A stretch of 64,000 nt of DNA. Source: Streptomyces sp. NRRL S-1022 (GTDB taxonomy: Bacteria; Actinomycetota; Actinomycetes; Streptomycetales; Streptomycetaceae). Under the pieces are notes generated by a model. It was not told where the DNA came from. It searched no databases and saw only the letters and a program-made list of their open reading frames with translations. The stretch's first letter is position 1. Every line of letters begins with the position of its first letter. This document shows positions 11,372 through 20,449 of the stretch, piece by piece. The stretch lies in assembly GCF_000720135.1 (NCBI RefSeq), contig NZ_JOIU01000009.1:1-64000 (forward strand). The letters are read 5' to 3'. The position numbers and the translations under genes are program-made.

Positions 11372-11650
11372 ATGACCGAGGAAGAGTACGTCTCCAGGCT
11401 GATGGCCTTCGTCCGGGAGGAGATCCTCCCGGCGGACCAGGCGGCCGGGTTCACCGACACCTTCCCGCTGATGGAGTCCGGGGTGCTGGACTCGCTGCGG
11501 GTCGCGCTGCTGCTCACCCACATCCGGGACGAGCTGCACGTGCACGTGTCGCCCGCGCTGATGGACACCGACCACTTCAAGGACGTACGGACCATCGCCC
11601 GCATGCTGCACGAGCTGTCGGCTGCCGGGCAGAAGGAGGCAAGGGCATGA
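11372..11650 (+). CDS. Discrete acyl/peptidyl carrier protein
   Basis: A 92-residue carrier protein with the phosphopantetheine site in the ESGVLDSLR segment. It lies between an NRPS and a flavin halogenase and overlaps the halogenase by ATGA. Small carriers paired this way present substrates to carrier-dependent halogenases; in chlorothricin-type pathways a KAS III enzyme (ChlB3) moves 6-methylsalicylate from the PKS to such a carrier (ChlB2). All the partners are present here, so an aryl-carrier role is inferred. Start choice: ATG 11372 follows AGCGAGATGGG. An in-frame GTG at 11321 overlapping the NRPS stop would add 17 residues and cannot be excluded. Confidence 0.85.
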   Translation: MTEEEYVSRLMAFVREEILPADQAAGFTDTFPLMESGVLDSLRVALLLTHIRDELHVHVSPALMDTDHFKDVRTIARMLHELSAAGQKEARA

Positions 11651-12990
11651 GCACGGACTTCGATGTCGCGGTCGTCGGCGGCGGACCCGCCGGTTCCACG
11701 ATGGCGTCCTACCTCGCCCGGGCCGGACTGTCGGTGGCCGTGTTCGAGGGCGACACCTTCCCCCGGCCGCACGTCGGCGAGTCGCTGGTGCCGGCCACCA
11801 CGCCCGTGCTGCACGAGATCGGCGCCCTGGAGAAGATCGACGAGGCGGGCTTCCCGCGCAAGTACGGGGCGTCCTGGACGTCGGCCGAGTCCCGGGACAT
11901 CCCCGTACTGGACTACAAGGGGCTCACCCACGGCTGGACCGCCGACATCGCCTTCGTCGAACGCAACCAGCCCGGCGTCGACCGCGACTACACCTACCAC
12001 GTCGACCGCGGCCGCTTCGACGCCATCCTGCTGCGCCACGCGGCCGAGCAGGGCGCGACGGTGGTCAACGGGGGCCGGGTGCTGGACGTCGCCTTCGACG
12101 ACCCCGAGGCCGTCGAGCTGACCGTGCGCACGGCCGGCAAGGAGACGCGGTACACCGCCGGGATGGTGGTCGACGCGTCCGGCCGGCAGACCCTGCTGGG
12201 CCGCCAGCTGAAGGTGAAGGTCGCCGACCCGGTCTTCGACCAGTACGCGGTGCACACCTGGTTCGAGGGCCTGGACCGCGCCGCGATCGCCCGTGACGCC
12301 GCCCAGGTCGACCACATCTTCGTGCACTTCCTGCCCATCCAGGACACCTGGGTGTGGCAGATCCCGATCACCGACACCATCACCAGCATCGGCGTGGTGA
12401 CCCAGAAGAAGCGCTTCGCCGCCGCCGGCACCGACCGGGAGGACTTCTTCTGGGAGTTCGTCGGCAGCCGGCCCGAGCTGCACGACGCGCTGCGCGGCGC
12501 CCGCCGGGTCCGCGACTTCAAGGCCGAGGGCGACTACAGCTACGCCATGAAGCAGATCTGCGGCGACCGGTTCGTGCTCATCGGGGACGCCGCCCGGTTC
12601 GTCGACCCGATCTTCTCCAGCGGGGTCAGCGTCGCCCTCAACAGCGCCCGCATCGCCGCCCAGGACATCATCGCCGCCCACGCGGCCGGCGACTACACCC
12701 GCAAGCGGTTCGAGACGTACGAGAGCAAGCTGCGCCGCGCCGTGCAGTACTGGTACGAGTTCATCTCGATCTACTACCGGCTGAACGTGCTGTTCACGGC
12801 CTTCGTGCAGGACCCGCGTTACCGCGTCGACGTGCTGAAGATGCTCCAGGGCGATGTGTACGACGGCGAGGAGCCCAAGGCGCTGACCGCGATGCGGGAG
12901 GTCGTCCGGGAGGTGGAGAACAACCCCAAGCACCTCTGGCACCCGTACCTGGGCACGCTCCGGGCGCCCGCCTCGGCGCCCGCGTTCTGA
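11647..12990 (+). CDS. FAD-dependent halogenase, carrier-protein type
   Basis: The 447-residue protein has the N-terminal FAD motif GGGPAGS, the PRPHVGESL segment, the halogenase signature WVWQIP near residue 237, and the second FAD motif LIGDAARFVDPIFSSG. Length and the missing Trp-halogenase insertions put it with halogenases that act on carrier-bound phenols or pyrroles (ChlB4/PltA-like) rather than on free tryptophan. It overlaps the carrier gene by 4 bp, which supports a carrier-tethered substrate. The inferred job is chlorination of the aryl group made by the PKS at 15205-20418. The flavin reductase at 13080-13595 could supply FADH2 to both halogenases. Confidence 0.88.
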   Translation: MSTDFDVAVVGGGPAGSTMASYLARAGLSVAVFEGDTFPRPHVGESLVPATTPVLHEIGALEKIDEAGFPRKYGASWTSAESRDIPVLDYKGLTHGWTADIAFVERNQPGVDRDYTYHVDRGRFDAILLRHAAEQGATVVNGGRVLDVAFDDPEAVELTVRTAGKETRYTAGMVVDASGRQTLLGRQLKVKVADPVFDQYAVHTWFEGLDRAAIARDAAQVDHIFVHFLPIQDTWVWQIPITDTITSIGVVTQKKRFAAAGTDREDFFWEFVGSRPELHDALRGARRVRDFKAEGDYSYAMKQICGDRFVLIGDAARFVDPIFSSGVSVALNSARIAAQDIIAAHAAGDYTRKRFETYESKLRRAVQYWYEFISIYYRLNVLFTAFVQDPRYRVDVLKMLQGDVYDGEEPKALTAMREVVREVENNPKHLWHPYLGTLRAPASAPAF

Positions 12991-13007
12991 CCCGCCGGAC
13001 GCACGGC

Positions 13008-13050
13008 GGAAGGGCCGCCCACCGGAACTCCTCCGGTGGGCGGCCCTTCC
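13008..13050. terminator. Bidirectional hairpin terminator between convergent operons
   Basis: A perfect 19-bp inverted repeat (13008-13026 with 13032-13050) encloses a 5-nt loop. It lies in the 89-bp gap between the convergent halogenase (ends 12990) and flavin reductase (stop at 13080) genes. No U-run follows, as is usual for Streptomyces terminators. Confidence 0.85.
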
Positions 13051-13079
13051 GCTGCCGCCGCGCGCCGTGCGAGAGCCGG

Positions 13080-13595
13080 TCAGCCCGCCGGCCAGGCCGC
13101 GAACCGCCGCAGGCCGTACAGCAGCGGCGCCCGCTCGTCGTGCCGGGTGACCCGGCGGATCTGCCCGAACACCGCCACGTGGTCGCCCATCGGCTGGGCG
13201 TGCAGCACCGCGCAGTCGGCGACGCGGTGCGCGTCGGCCGGCAGGTGCGGTCCGCCGGTGTGCGGGCCGGCCGACCAGGACACCCGGTCGAACCGCTGCG
13301 GGTCGCCCGAGGCGAACAGCTGCGCGGTCTCCCGGGCGCCGGAGTGCAGCAGGTTCACCGCGAAGCCCGCCGAGCCGGCCACCGCCGCCAGCGTCGGGCT
13401 GCCCGCCCGCAGGCACACCACCAGCACCGGCGGCTCCAGCGAGACCCCGCACAGCGAGGAGCACGTCATGCCGCGGGGGGTGCCGTCGTCGTCCCGGGCG
13501 GTGACGACGGCGACTCCGCTGGGGAAAGCGCTCATGAGAGTGCGGAAGTCCTCCGGCGACGCGACCGCCGCCGGAGGACGAAGGGTGCCGCTCAC
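13080..13595 (-). CDS. Flavin reductase (HpaC/flavin reductase-like FMN-binding family)
   Basis: A 171-residue protein of the NAD(P)H:flavin oxidoreductase family. It shows the typical start (FRTLMSAFPSGVAVVTARD), the TCSSLCGVSLEPPVLVVCL core and a GDHVAVFGQI segment. These enzymes release reduced flavin to two-component monooxygenases and halogenases. The GTG start overlaps the stop of the tryptophan halogenase (GTGA at 13592-13595), so the two are translationally coupled. It is the only flavin reductase visible in region 1. Confidence 0.88.
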   Translation of the reverse strand: MSGTLRPPAAVASPEDFRTLMSAFPSGVAVVTARDDDGTPRGMTCSSLCGVSLEPPVLVVCLRAGSPTLAAVAGSAGFAVNLLHSGARETAQLFASGDPQRFDRVSWSAGPHTGGPHLPADAHRVADCAVLHAQPMGDHVAVFGQIRRVTRHDERAPLLYGLRRFAAWPAG

Positions 13596-15148
13596 GGCTG
13601 GTGCATCCGCGAGAAGTAGGTGTACGCCTCCGGCAGGGTCTTCACCAGCTGCCGGGCCTTGTCCCGGATCGCGTCGAACTCCTGCTGAGCGGCGGAGAAG
13701 TCCGACAGGGCCAGCGCCGCCGACGGCTTGACGTCGATGCCGCCCATGCCGAGCAGGATGCACATGTACGAGTACGGCGGCAGCCCGTGGTAGTACGGGA
13801 AGATCGACTCGCTGTCCGGCAGCTGGGCGCGCCACTTCTCGATGCGCTCGGCCAGGCCGTCCGGCAGCGCGCGGGTCTTGGTGTCCCGCCAGTACTGGGT
13901 GTCGGAGCGCTTGGCGGCCTGGTAGTGCAGCGCCAGGAACTCCCGTACGCCGTCCATGACGTGGGCGACGCCGTCGTTGTAGCGGTCGCGCACGACCGGG
14001 TCCCAGTCCGGGCCGGGGAAGTTCTTCACCAGCTGCTCGATGGCGTGGTGGATGAAGAAGATGCCTGTGGACTCCAGGGGCTCCACGAAGCCGCTGGCCA
14101 GACCGACGGCGACACAGTTGCGCACCCAGGAGTTGCGGCTGCGGCCGATCCGCATCCGGATGTGGTTGGCCTCGACGTCGGCCGCCGCGGGGCCGACGAA
14201 CTCGCGCAGGGTGCGCTCGGCCTCCTCCGGGGAGAGGTAGTCGCGGGCGTAGACGTACCCGGTGCCGACCCGGCCCATCAGCGGGATCGTCCAGATCCAG
14301 CCGGCGTCCTGGGCGGTCGCGGTGGTGCAGGGGCGGATACCGCGCCGCTCCATGTCCATCGGCACCTGGAGGGCGACCGCGCTGTCGTTGGGCAGCGTGT
14401 CCTGGTAGGAGATGAACGGCTCCTCCAGCGCCTTGTTCAGCAGCAGGCCGCGGAAGCCGGTGCAGTCCACGAACAGGTCGCCGGTCAGCTCGCCGTGCCC
14501 GGCGGTCATGACGCCCTTGATCCACCCGCGTTCGTCCAGGCCGACGTCGGTGACGTCGTCCACGACGTGCCGGACACCGCGCTCCACCGCGTACGCGGTG
14601 AGGTACTTGGCGAGCAGGGCCGCCTCGAAGTGGTACGCGTACGGGAACTGCGTCTTGCCCTGGTGCTCGGACATCGTCAGCCCCCGCATCTCCTCCGCGT
14701 TCTCGTCGAAGGGGGAGTCGAGCAGGCTGCCGTCGAGCCGGCGCGGGCTCAGCCCGGCGTCGATCACCGACGCCATCACGAAGCAGTCCTTGTCGAACCG
14801 CTCGGTGGGGCCCTGCTGGAGCCACCAGTCGGTCAGCGGGAACCCGTTGACCGACCGCACCTGCTCGAACGGGTGGTAGAAGTAGTGGCCCTTCTCCCGC
14901 CAGTTCTCGAAGCGGACGGCCAGCTTGTAGGTGGCGTTGCAGGCCGGCATCCAGTCGGACTCCTTGAGCCCGAGGAACTCGAAGAAGTGCCGGATGTCGC
15001 TGAAGGTGGCCTCGCCGACGCCGATGGTGCCGACCTTGCCCGACTCCACGAGTGTGATGTCGATGCGGTCGCCGAAGGCGGCCTTGAGGTAGGAGGCGGT
15101 CATCCAGCCGGCTGTGCCGCCGCCGACGATCACGACTTTGTCGGTCAT
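13592..15148 (-). CDS. Tryptophan halogenase, probably 6-halogenase type
   Basis: A 518-residue flavin-dependent tryptophan halogenase. It has GGGTAGW at residues 8-14, a lysine in the region of the conserved catalytic Lys (ATYKLAVRFENW), the signature GWIWTIP near 283 and VEPLESTGIFF, which carries the conserved Glu-Ser pair. From remembered sequences, blocks such as MSEHQGKTQFPYAYHFEAAL and LPDSES/FPYYHGLPPYSYM resemble the Trp 6-halogenase group (SttH, Thal) more than PrnA/RebH (7) or PyrH (5). That assignment is from memory and needs an alignment. It predicts 6-chlorotryptophan as a building block. ATG 15148 follows GGGGA. It is the downstream partner of the PKS gene on the same strand. 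Confidence 0.92.
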   Translation of the reverse strand: MTDKVVIVGGGTAGWMTASYLKAAFGDRIDITLVESGKVGTIGVGEATFSDIRHFFEFLGLKESDWMPACNATYKLAVRFENWREKGHYFYHPFEQVRSVNGFPLTDWWLQQGPTERFDKDCFVMASVIDAGLSPRRLDGSLLDSPFDENAEEMRGLTMSEHQGKTQFPYAYHFEAALLAKYLTAYAVERGVRHVVDDVTDVGLDERGWIKGVMTAGHGELTGDLFVDCTGFRGLLLNKALEEPFISYQDTLPNDSAVALQVPMDMERRGIRPCTTATAQDAGWIWTIPLMGRVGTGYVYARDYLSPEEAERTLREFVGPAAADVEANHIRMRIGRSRNSWVRNCVAVGLASGFVEPLESTGIFFIHHAIEQLVKNFPGPDWDPVVRDRYNDGVAHVMDGVREFLALHYQAAKRSDTQYWRDTKTRALPDGLAERIEKWRAQLPDSESIFPYYHGLPPYSYMCILLGMGGIDVKPSAALALSDFSAAQQEFDAIRDKARQLVKTLPEAYTYFSRMHQP

Positions 15149-15204
15149 GTGTGTCCCCAATCCGGTGACGTTCGGGAAAACGCGCGATGTGGTCCGCGGG
15201 GCCG

Positions 15205-18200
15205 CTACGGCCGGGCGGACAGCAGTTCCACGAGGTGTTCGCCGATCGCGGCGACCGTCGGCTGCTGCCACAGCAGCGAGGCCGGCAGCTTGTGGCCGAA
15301 GCGCTTCTCCAGGCGCCGGCGGACGACCATGGTCATCACCGAGTCCAGCCCCTGCTCCACCAGCGAGCGGCGCACGTCCAGGGACGCCCGCGGCAGCCGC
15401 ATCTCCCCGGCGACCTCCTCGGCGACGTCGTCCAGCAGCCGGGCGCGCAGCTCGTCCGTGCTCAGCCCGGCGTACGACGAGCCGCCCGCCGGGGCCGCCC
15501 CGGCCTGCGGGGCGCCGGCGTCGACGGCCTCGCTCAGCACCGGCAGCGGCCGGCCGTCCGGCACCGGCACGAGCCCGAGGACGGGGTAGTGGCCGGGGCC
15601 GCGGCGGGCCGCGTACTCCCAGGCGGCGAACGCCTCGTCGGCCGTGATGTCGGTGACGCCGCGCTCCTTCAGCTCCAGGTCGACCACCTCGTTGACGGCC
15701 ATGCCCTGGCCGCGCCAGGAGGTCCAGGCGAGGCTGGTGGCGTCCGCGGGCAGGCCGGCCGCGGCAGCGGCCGCGTTGCGGTGCGCGGCCAGCGCGTCCA
15801 GGAAGGCGTTCGCCGAGCCGTAGGCGGCCTGGCCGGGCAGGCCGAGCAGCTGGCCGCAGGAGGAGAACAGCACGAAGAAGTCCAGGGTGCCGGCCGGGAA
15901 CAGCTCGTGCAGCACCCGGGCGCCGGCCGCCTTGGGCCGCAGCACCCCGCGCAGCGACTCCTCGTCGGTGTGCGGGACCAGCCGGTTGTCCAGCACGCCC
16001 GCCGCGTGCACCACGCCCCGCACCGGCGGCAGGCCGAGGGCGTCCGGGGCGAGGGCGCGGGCGGCCTCCGCCGCGTCGGCGACGTCCAGGGCGAGCACCC
16101 GCACGGTGACGCCCGTCGCCTCCAGCTCCCGTACCACCGCGATCCGTTCGGCTGTGGCGGCGTCGGTCACCGTCTCCCACTCGGCGCGCGGCGGCAGCCC
16201 GGTCCGTCCGGCCAGCACCAGGCGGCGGGCGCCCCGCTCGGCGAGGAACCGGGCGACGCGCAGGCCGAGCACGCCGAGCCCGCCGGTGACCAGGTACGTC
16301 CCGTCGGGCCGGCACCCGAACGGCTGGGCGGCCGGCTCCCGGTCCGGGCGGGCCAGGCGGGCGGCCGTGACGGCACCGTCCCGGACGGCGACGACGTCCT
16401 CGCCGGGCGCCGCGCGCAGCACGTCCAGCAGTGCGTCCACCGCGCCGGCCGGATCACCGGCCGGCAGGTCGACGACCCCGCCCCACAGCTCGCCGTGCTC
16501 GCCGCCGATCACCCGGCCCAGGCCCCACAGGGCGCCCTGGGCCGGCGCGGTGGCCTCCCGGCTCTCCAGCACGCCCGTGGTCAGGGCCCACAGCCGCGGG
16601 AAGACGGTGGTGTCCAGCGCGGCCAGCCGCCGGGTGGTGTCCAGCAGCAGCCAGGCCGGCGCGCTGTCGGCGTCGGTGTCGTCCGGGACGGCCGGGTCCG
16701 GCAGCACGACGACGTCCGTGGCCTGCGCCAGGCCGGGCAGGCCGTCCAGTTCGGCGGCGCTCTTCAGCAGCCGCACCCGCGCCCCGCCGGCGGCCAGCCG
16801 CTCGCCGAGGGCCGCCGCGGTCGCGGAGCCGACGGCACCGACCAGCACGACGTCCTCGACGCCGCGTCCCTCGCGGGGTCCGCCGAGGCCGGCCGGGCGC
16901 CACTGGATCTCGTGCACCAGCCGGCGTGCCGGGGTGGCGCCCGCGGCGCCGTTCCCGACGTCGGCGTACCGCACCCCGCGCAGCGCGGCGAGCACCCGGC
17001 CGTCGGCCGCGGCGACCAGGACGTCGACGGTGCCGGTGGCGGCGTCGTGCCGTACCCGGACGTCGACGGCCGTGCCGTCCGCCGGGGGCTCCGGGGCGAC
17101 GCGCACCTCGGCGACGCCCGCGACCATGCGCAGCGCCGCCGGCCCCGGGTAGGCGGACGGGGCGACGGACAGGGCGGCGTCCAGGACCGGGGCCCAGGTG
17201 GCGGGCGCCCGCTCCGGCTGGCGGGCCAGCACCCGCGCGTGCAGCAGGCCCTCGGCGCGGCGCAGCGCCTCCACCGTCCACTCGAAGCCCATGGTGGGCA
17301 CGCCCACCGAGGCCAGGTGCCGCAGGATCCCCGCCGGGTCGGCGTCCGCCGCGTCGGCCGGGAGTTCCGCCAGGGTGCCGGACGGCGCCTCGGGGCCGGC
17401 GCTCACCGCGGTGGTGTGGACGAGCCAGTCGCCGTCGCCCTCGGCGGGCCGGGACGCGATCCGCACGGTGTCGTCCTCGCGGAGCACCTGGACCTCGCGC
17501 CGCTCGGCGGCGGTCAGCGGCACCCGCAGCGCCACGTCGCGCAGGGTGTGCGCGCCGGGCCCGCCGGTGGCGGCCAGGAAGGTGTTCAGCAGGACGGCGG
17601 CAGGGACGATCTCGACCCCGTCGATGGTGTGGCTGCCCGGGTAGGGCCGGTTCCCCTCCTCCAGGTGGGTGCGCCACAGGGTCAGCGGCCGGCCGCCCAC
17701 GCTGGTGGGCGAGCCGAGCAGCGCGTGGCTGTCGGCGTCGTGTTCGAGGCTGCCCGCGGCACCGGACGGGGACGTCCGCCGCCAGTGCGGAAGCCGCTGC
17801 CAGGCGGCGGCCGGCAGCGTGGCCAGGGCGCCGTGCGGGTGCAGCCGGCGCCAGTCCACCGCGATGCCCGCGGTGTGCGCGGCGGCGAGCGCGGCCAGCA
17901 GCGAGAGCCGGTCGGACTGGTCGCGGCGCAGCGTGGAGCCCACGAACACGCCCTCGGCCGGCTCCCGTTCGGAGAGGGTCTCGCGGACCGAGTGGGCCAC
18001 CACCGGATGGGCCGACAGCTCCAGGAAGCGGCGGTGACCGTCCTCGGCGGCGGCCTCGACGGCCGCGGCGAGCCGGACGGTGTTGCGCAGGTTGGCCGCC
18101 CAGTAGGCGCCGTCGGCGGCCGGCGTGGTCCGCGGGTCGGTCAGCGCGGTGCTGTACATGCGGATGCGGGGCGTGCGCGGGGTCAGGTCGTGGGCCGCGG

Positions 18201-20418
18201 CGGCGAGGTCCGCGACCAGCTCGTCCATCTGCGGGCTGTGGAAGGCGACGTCGGAGGCGACCCGGCGCACCTGCACGCCGTCCGCCTGCCAGGCCTCGAC
18301 CAGCTCCTCGACCGCGGCCCGCGCACCGGTGATCACGGTGGAGCCCGGCGAGGAGGCGATGCCCGCGACCACGTCGGTACGGTCGCCGAGCCGGGCCTCG
18401 GTCTCGGCGAGGGACAGCGCGGCCATGGCCATCGCGCCCTTGCCGGCCACCCGCCGCAGCAGCAGCGAGCGGCGGCAGATCAGCCGGGCGCCGTCCGTCA
18501 CGGACAGCGCGCCGGCGGTCACGGCCGCGGCGATCTCACCGACCGAGTGCCCGATGACGGCGTCCGGCCGTACGCCGTGCGCACGCCATACGGCGGCCAG
18601 CCCGATCTGCACCGCGAAGATCATCGTCTGGATGCGGTCCACGGTCTCGAAGTCGCCGTCGAGCAGCAGCTGCCGCGGCGAGAAGCCGATCTCCGCCAGG
18701 AAGACGGGCTCCAGTTCGTCGATGGCAGCCGCGAACTCCGGCTCGGAGCCGAGCAGTTCGCGGCCCATGCCGGCCCACTGCGAGCCGTGCCCGGAGAACA
18801 CCCAGACCAGGCCCGCCCCCGGGTCGGCCGGGGCGGTGCCGGTGACCGCCTGCCGGGACTCCTCGCCGTCGGCGATCAGCCGCAGTCCGGCGGCGAGTCC
18901 GCCGTGGTCGGCGGCGACGACCGCGGCCCGGTGCTCCAGGTGCGAGCGGCGCAGCGCCAGGGTGTGGCCCACCGAGTCGAGCGCGGTCTGCTTCCCGGTG
19001 CCGGTCAGCCACTCCGCGAGGTTCCGGGCGGCGGCCCGCAGGCCCTCCCGGGACCGGGCCGACAGCGGGAACAGCCGCGCCTCGCCCGGCTCGTCGGCCG
19101 GCCGCGCATCGGTGACGGCCGGCTCGGGTGCCTGTTCGAGCAGCACGTGGGCGATGGTGCCGCCGTAGCCGAACCCGGAGACCGCGGCGCGGCGCGGCCC
19201 CTCGTGCTCCGGCCAGGGCGTGCGCTCGGTGACCACCCGCAGTCCGTTGCCGTCCCAGTCGATCGCCGGGTTGCCCCGGGTGTGGTTCAGCGTGGGCGGG
19301 ATCTCCCCGTGCGCCAGCGCGAGGACGGCCTTGAGCAGCCCGGCCGCGCCCGCACCGGCCTCCAGGTGGCCGATGTTCGGCTTGACCGAGCCGATCAGCA
19401 GCGGCTGCCCGGCCGGCCGTCCCGCGGCGTACACCGCGGACAGCGCGCCGGCCTCCAGCGGGTCGCCGAGCCGGGTGCCGGTGCCGTGCGCCTCGACGTA
19501 GTCCACGCTGCCGGCGTCGACGCCGGTGCGGCGCAGGGTCTCCGCCAGCAGCCGCTGCTGCGCCTCGCCGTTGGGGGCCATGATGCCGTTGGTGCGGCCG
19601 TCCTGGGCGACGTGGCTGCCCCGGACCACCGCGAGGACCCGGTCGCCGTCGCGCCGGGCGTCGGACAGCCGCTTGAGCACGAGGACGGCGCCGCCCTCGC
19701 CGCGCCCGTAGCCGTCGGCCGCGGCGTCGAACGGCTTGCACCGCCCGTCGGGCGCGGTGGCGCCGGCGGCTTCCAGGGTGAGCGACAGGCCCGGCCCGAC
19801 GATCAGGTTGACCCCGCCGACCAGGGCGATGCCGCTCTCCCCGGCGCGCAGGCTCTGGCAGGCCAGATGGGTGGCGACCAGGGAGGCGGAGCAGGCGGTG
19901 TCCACCGCCATGCTCGGGCCGTGCAGGTCCAGGGCGTAGGAGATGCGGTTGGCGGCGGCGCACAGCGCGCTGCCGATGCCCGTCCACGCCTCGATGCTCG
20001 GCAGGTCCTCCAGCAGCCGGCGGCCGTAGTCGTCGGAGCCGATGCCGACGAACACCCCGGTGTCGCCGCCGGCCAGGCCGAGCGGTGGGATGCCCGCGTC
20101 CTCCAGCGCCTCCCACACCACTTCGAGCAGCAGCCGCTGCTGGGGGTCCATCAGCTCCGCCTCACGGGGGCTGAGCCCGAAGAAGGCGGAGTCGAACCCC
20201 TCGATGTCCTTGAGGAATCCGCCGGGGACGTCGGCGCGGCGCACCGCCGCGCCGTGGCTCGGGCCCTGCTCGCGGTAGTCGTCCCAGCGGCCGTCCGGCA
20301 CCGGGCCGATGCCGTCCCGGCCGGAGAGCAGCATGTCCCAGAAAGCGGCGGGCGAGTCGGCGTCACCGGCGAGCCGGCAGCCGGCCCCGATCACGGCAAT
20401 GGGTTCATCAGCAGCCAC
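15205..20418 (-). CDS. Iterative type I PKS, 6-methylsalicylic acid synthase type (KS-AT-DH-KR-ACP)
   Basis: About 1737 residues, matching bacterial 6-MSA synthases in length. KS has DTACSAS (Cys near 175), HGTGTRLGDPLE and KPNIGHLE. AT has GHSVGE near 625. The DH/thioester-hydrolase domain has SHTIDGVEIVP near 930. KR has the TGGLGVLG Rossmann motif near 1385 and the FSSCGQ and YGSANAF segments. ACP has GLDSVMT near 1690. The tail RRRLEKRFGHKLPASLLW is characteristic of iterative aromatic PKSs (6-MSAS, orsellinate synthase). A KR and the absence of a TE point to 6-methylsalicylate rather than orsellinate. Start: GTG 20418 has AAGGAG eight bases upstream and is preferred over ATG 20442, which has none. 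Confidence 0.93.
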   Translation of the reverse strand: MAADEPIAVIGAGCRLAGDADSPAAFWDMLLSGRDGIGPVPDGRWDDYREQGPSHGAAVRRADVPGGFLKDIEGFDSAFFGLSPREAELMDPQQRLLLEVVWEALEDAGIPPLGLAGGDTGVFVGIGSDDYGRRLLEDLPSIEAWTGIGSALCAAANRISYALDLHGPSMAVDTACSASLVATHLACQSLRAGESGIALVGGVNLIVGPGLSLTLEAAGATAPDGRCKPFDAAADGYGRGEGGAVLVLKRLSDARRDGDRVLAVVRGSHVAQDGRTNGIMAPNGEAQQRLLAETLRRTGVDAGSVDYVEAHGTGTRLGDPLEAGALSAVYAAGRPAGQPLLIGSVKPNIGHLEAGAGAAGLLKAVLALAHGEIPPTLNHTRGNPAIDWDGNGLRVVTERTPWPEHEGPRRAAVSGFGYGGTIAHVLLEQAPEPAVTDARPADEPGEARLFPLSARSREGLRAAARNLAEWLTGTGKQTALDSVGHTLALRRSHLEHRAAVVAADHGGLAAGLRLIADGEESRQAVTGTAPADPGAGLVWVFSGHGSQWAGMGRELLGSEPEFAAAIDELEPVFLAEIGFSPRQLLLDGDFETVDRIQTMIFAVQIGLAAVWRAHGVRPDAVIGHSVGEIAAAVTAGALSVTDGARLICRRSLLLRRVAGKGAMAMAALSLAETEARLGDRTDVVAGIASSPGSTVITGARAAVEELVEAWQADGVQVRRVASDVAFHSPQMDELVADLAAAAHDLTPRTPRIRMYSTALTDPRTTPAADGAYWAANLRNTVRLAAAVEAAAEDGHRRFLELSAHPVVAHSVRETLSEREPAEGVFVGSTLRRDQSDRLSLLAALAAAHTAGIAVDWRRLHPHGALATLPAAAWQRLPHWRRTSPSGAAGSLEHDADSHALLGSPTSVGGRPLTLWRTHLEEGNRPYPGSHTIDGVEIVPAAVLLNTFLAATGGPGAHTLRDVALRVPLTAAERREVQVLREDDTVRIASRPAEGDGDWLVHTTAVSAGPEAPSGTLAELPADAADADPAGILRHLASVGVPTMGFEWTVEALRRAEGLLHARVLARQPERAPATWAPVLDAALSVAPSAYPGPAALRMVAGVAEVRVAPEPPADGTAVDVRVRHDAATGTVDVLVAAADGRVLAALRGVRYADVGNGAAGATPARRLVHEIQWRPAGLGGPREGRGVEDVVLVGAVGSATAAALGERLAAGGARVRLLKSAAELDGLPGLAQATDVVVLPDPAVPDDTDADSAPAWLLLDTTRRLAALDTTVFPRLWALTTGVLESREATAPAQGALWGLGRVIGGEHGELWGGVVDLPAGDPAGAVDALLDVLRAAPGEDVVAVRDGAVTAARLARPDREPAAQPFGCRPDGTYLVTGGLGVLGLRVARFLAERGARRLVLAGRTGLPPRAEWETVTDAATAERIAVVRELEATGVTVRVLALDVADAAEAARALAPDALGLPPVRGVVHAAGVLDNRLVPHTDEESLRGVLRPKAAGARVLHELFPAGTLDFFVLFSSCGQLLGLPGQAAYGSANAFLDALAAHRNAAAAAAGLPADATSLAWTSWRGQGMAVNEVVDLELKERGVTDITADEAFAAWEYAARRGPGHYPVLGLVPVPDGRPLPVLSEAVDAGAPQAGAAPAGGSSYAGLSTDELRARLLDDVAEEVAGEMRLPRASLDVRRSLVEQGLDSVMTMVVRRRLEKRFGHKLPASLLWQQPTVAAIGEHLVELLSARP

Positions 20419-20449
20419 TACTTCGTCTCCTTGCCTTGGCATCGCCTGG

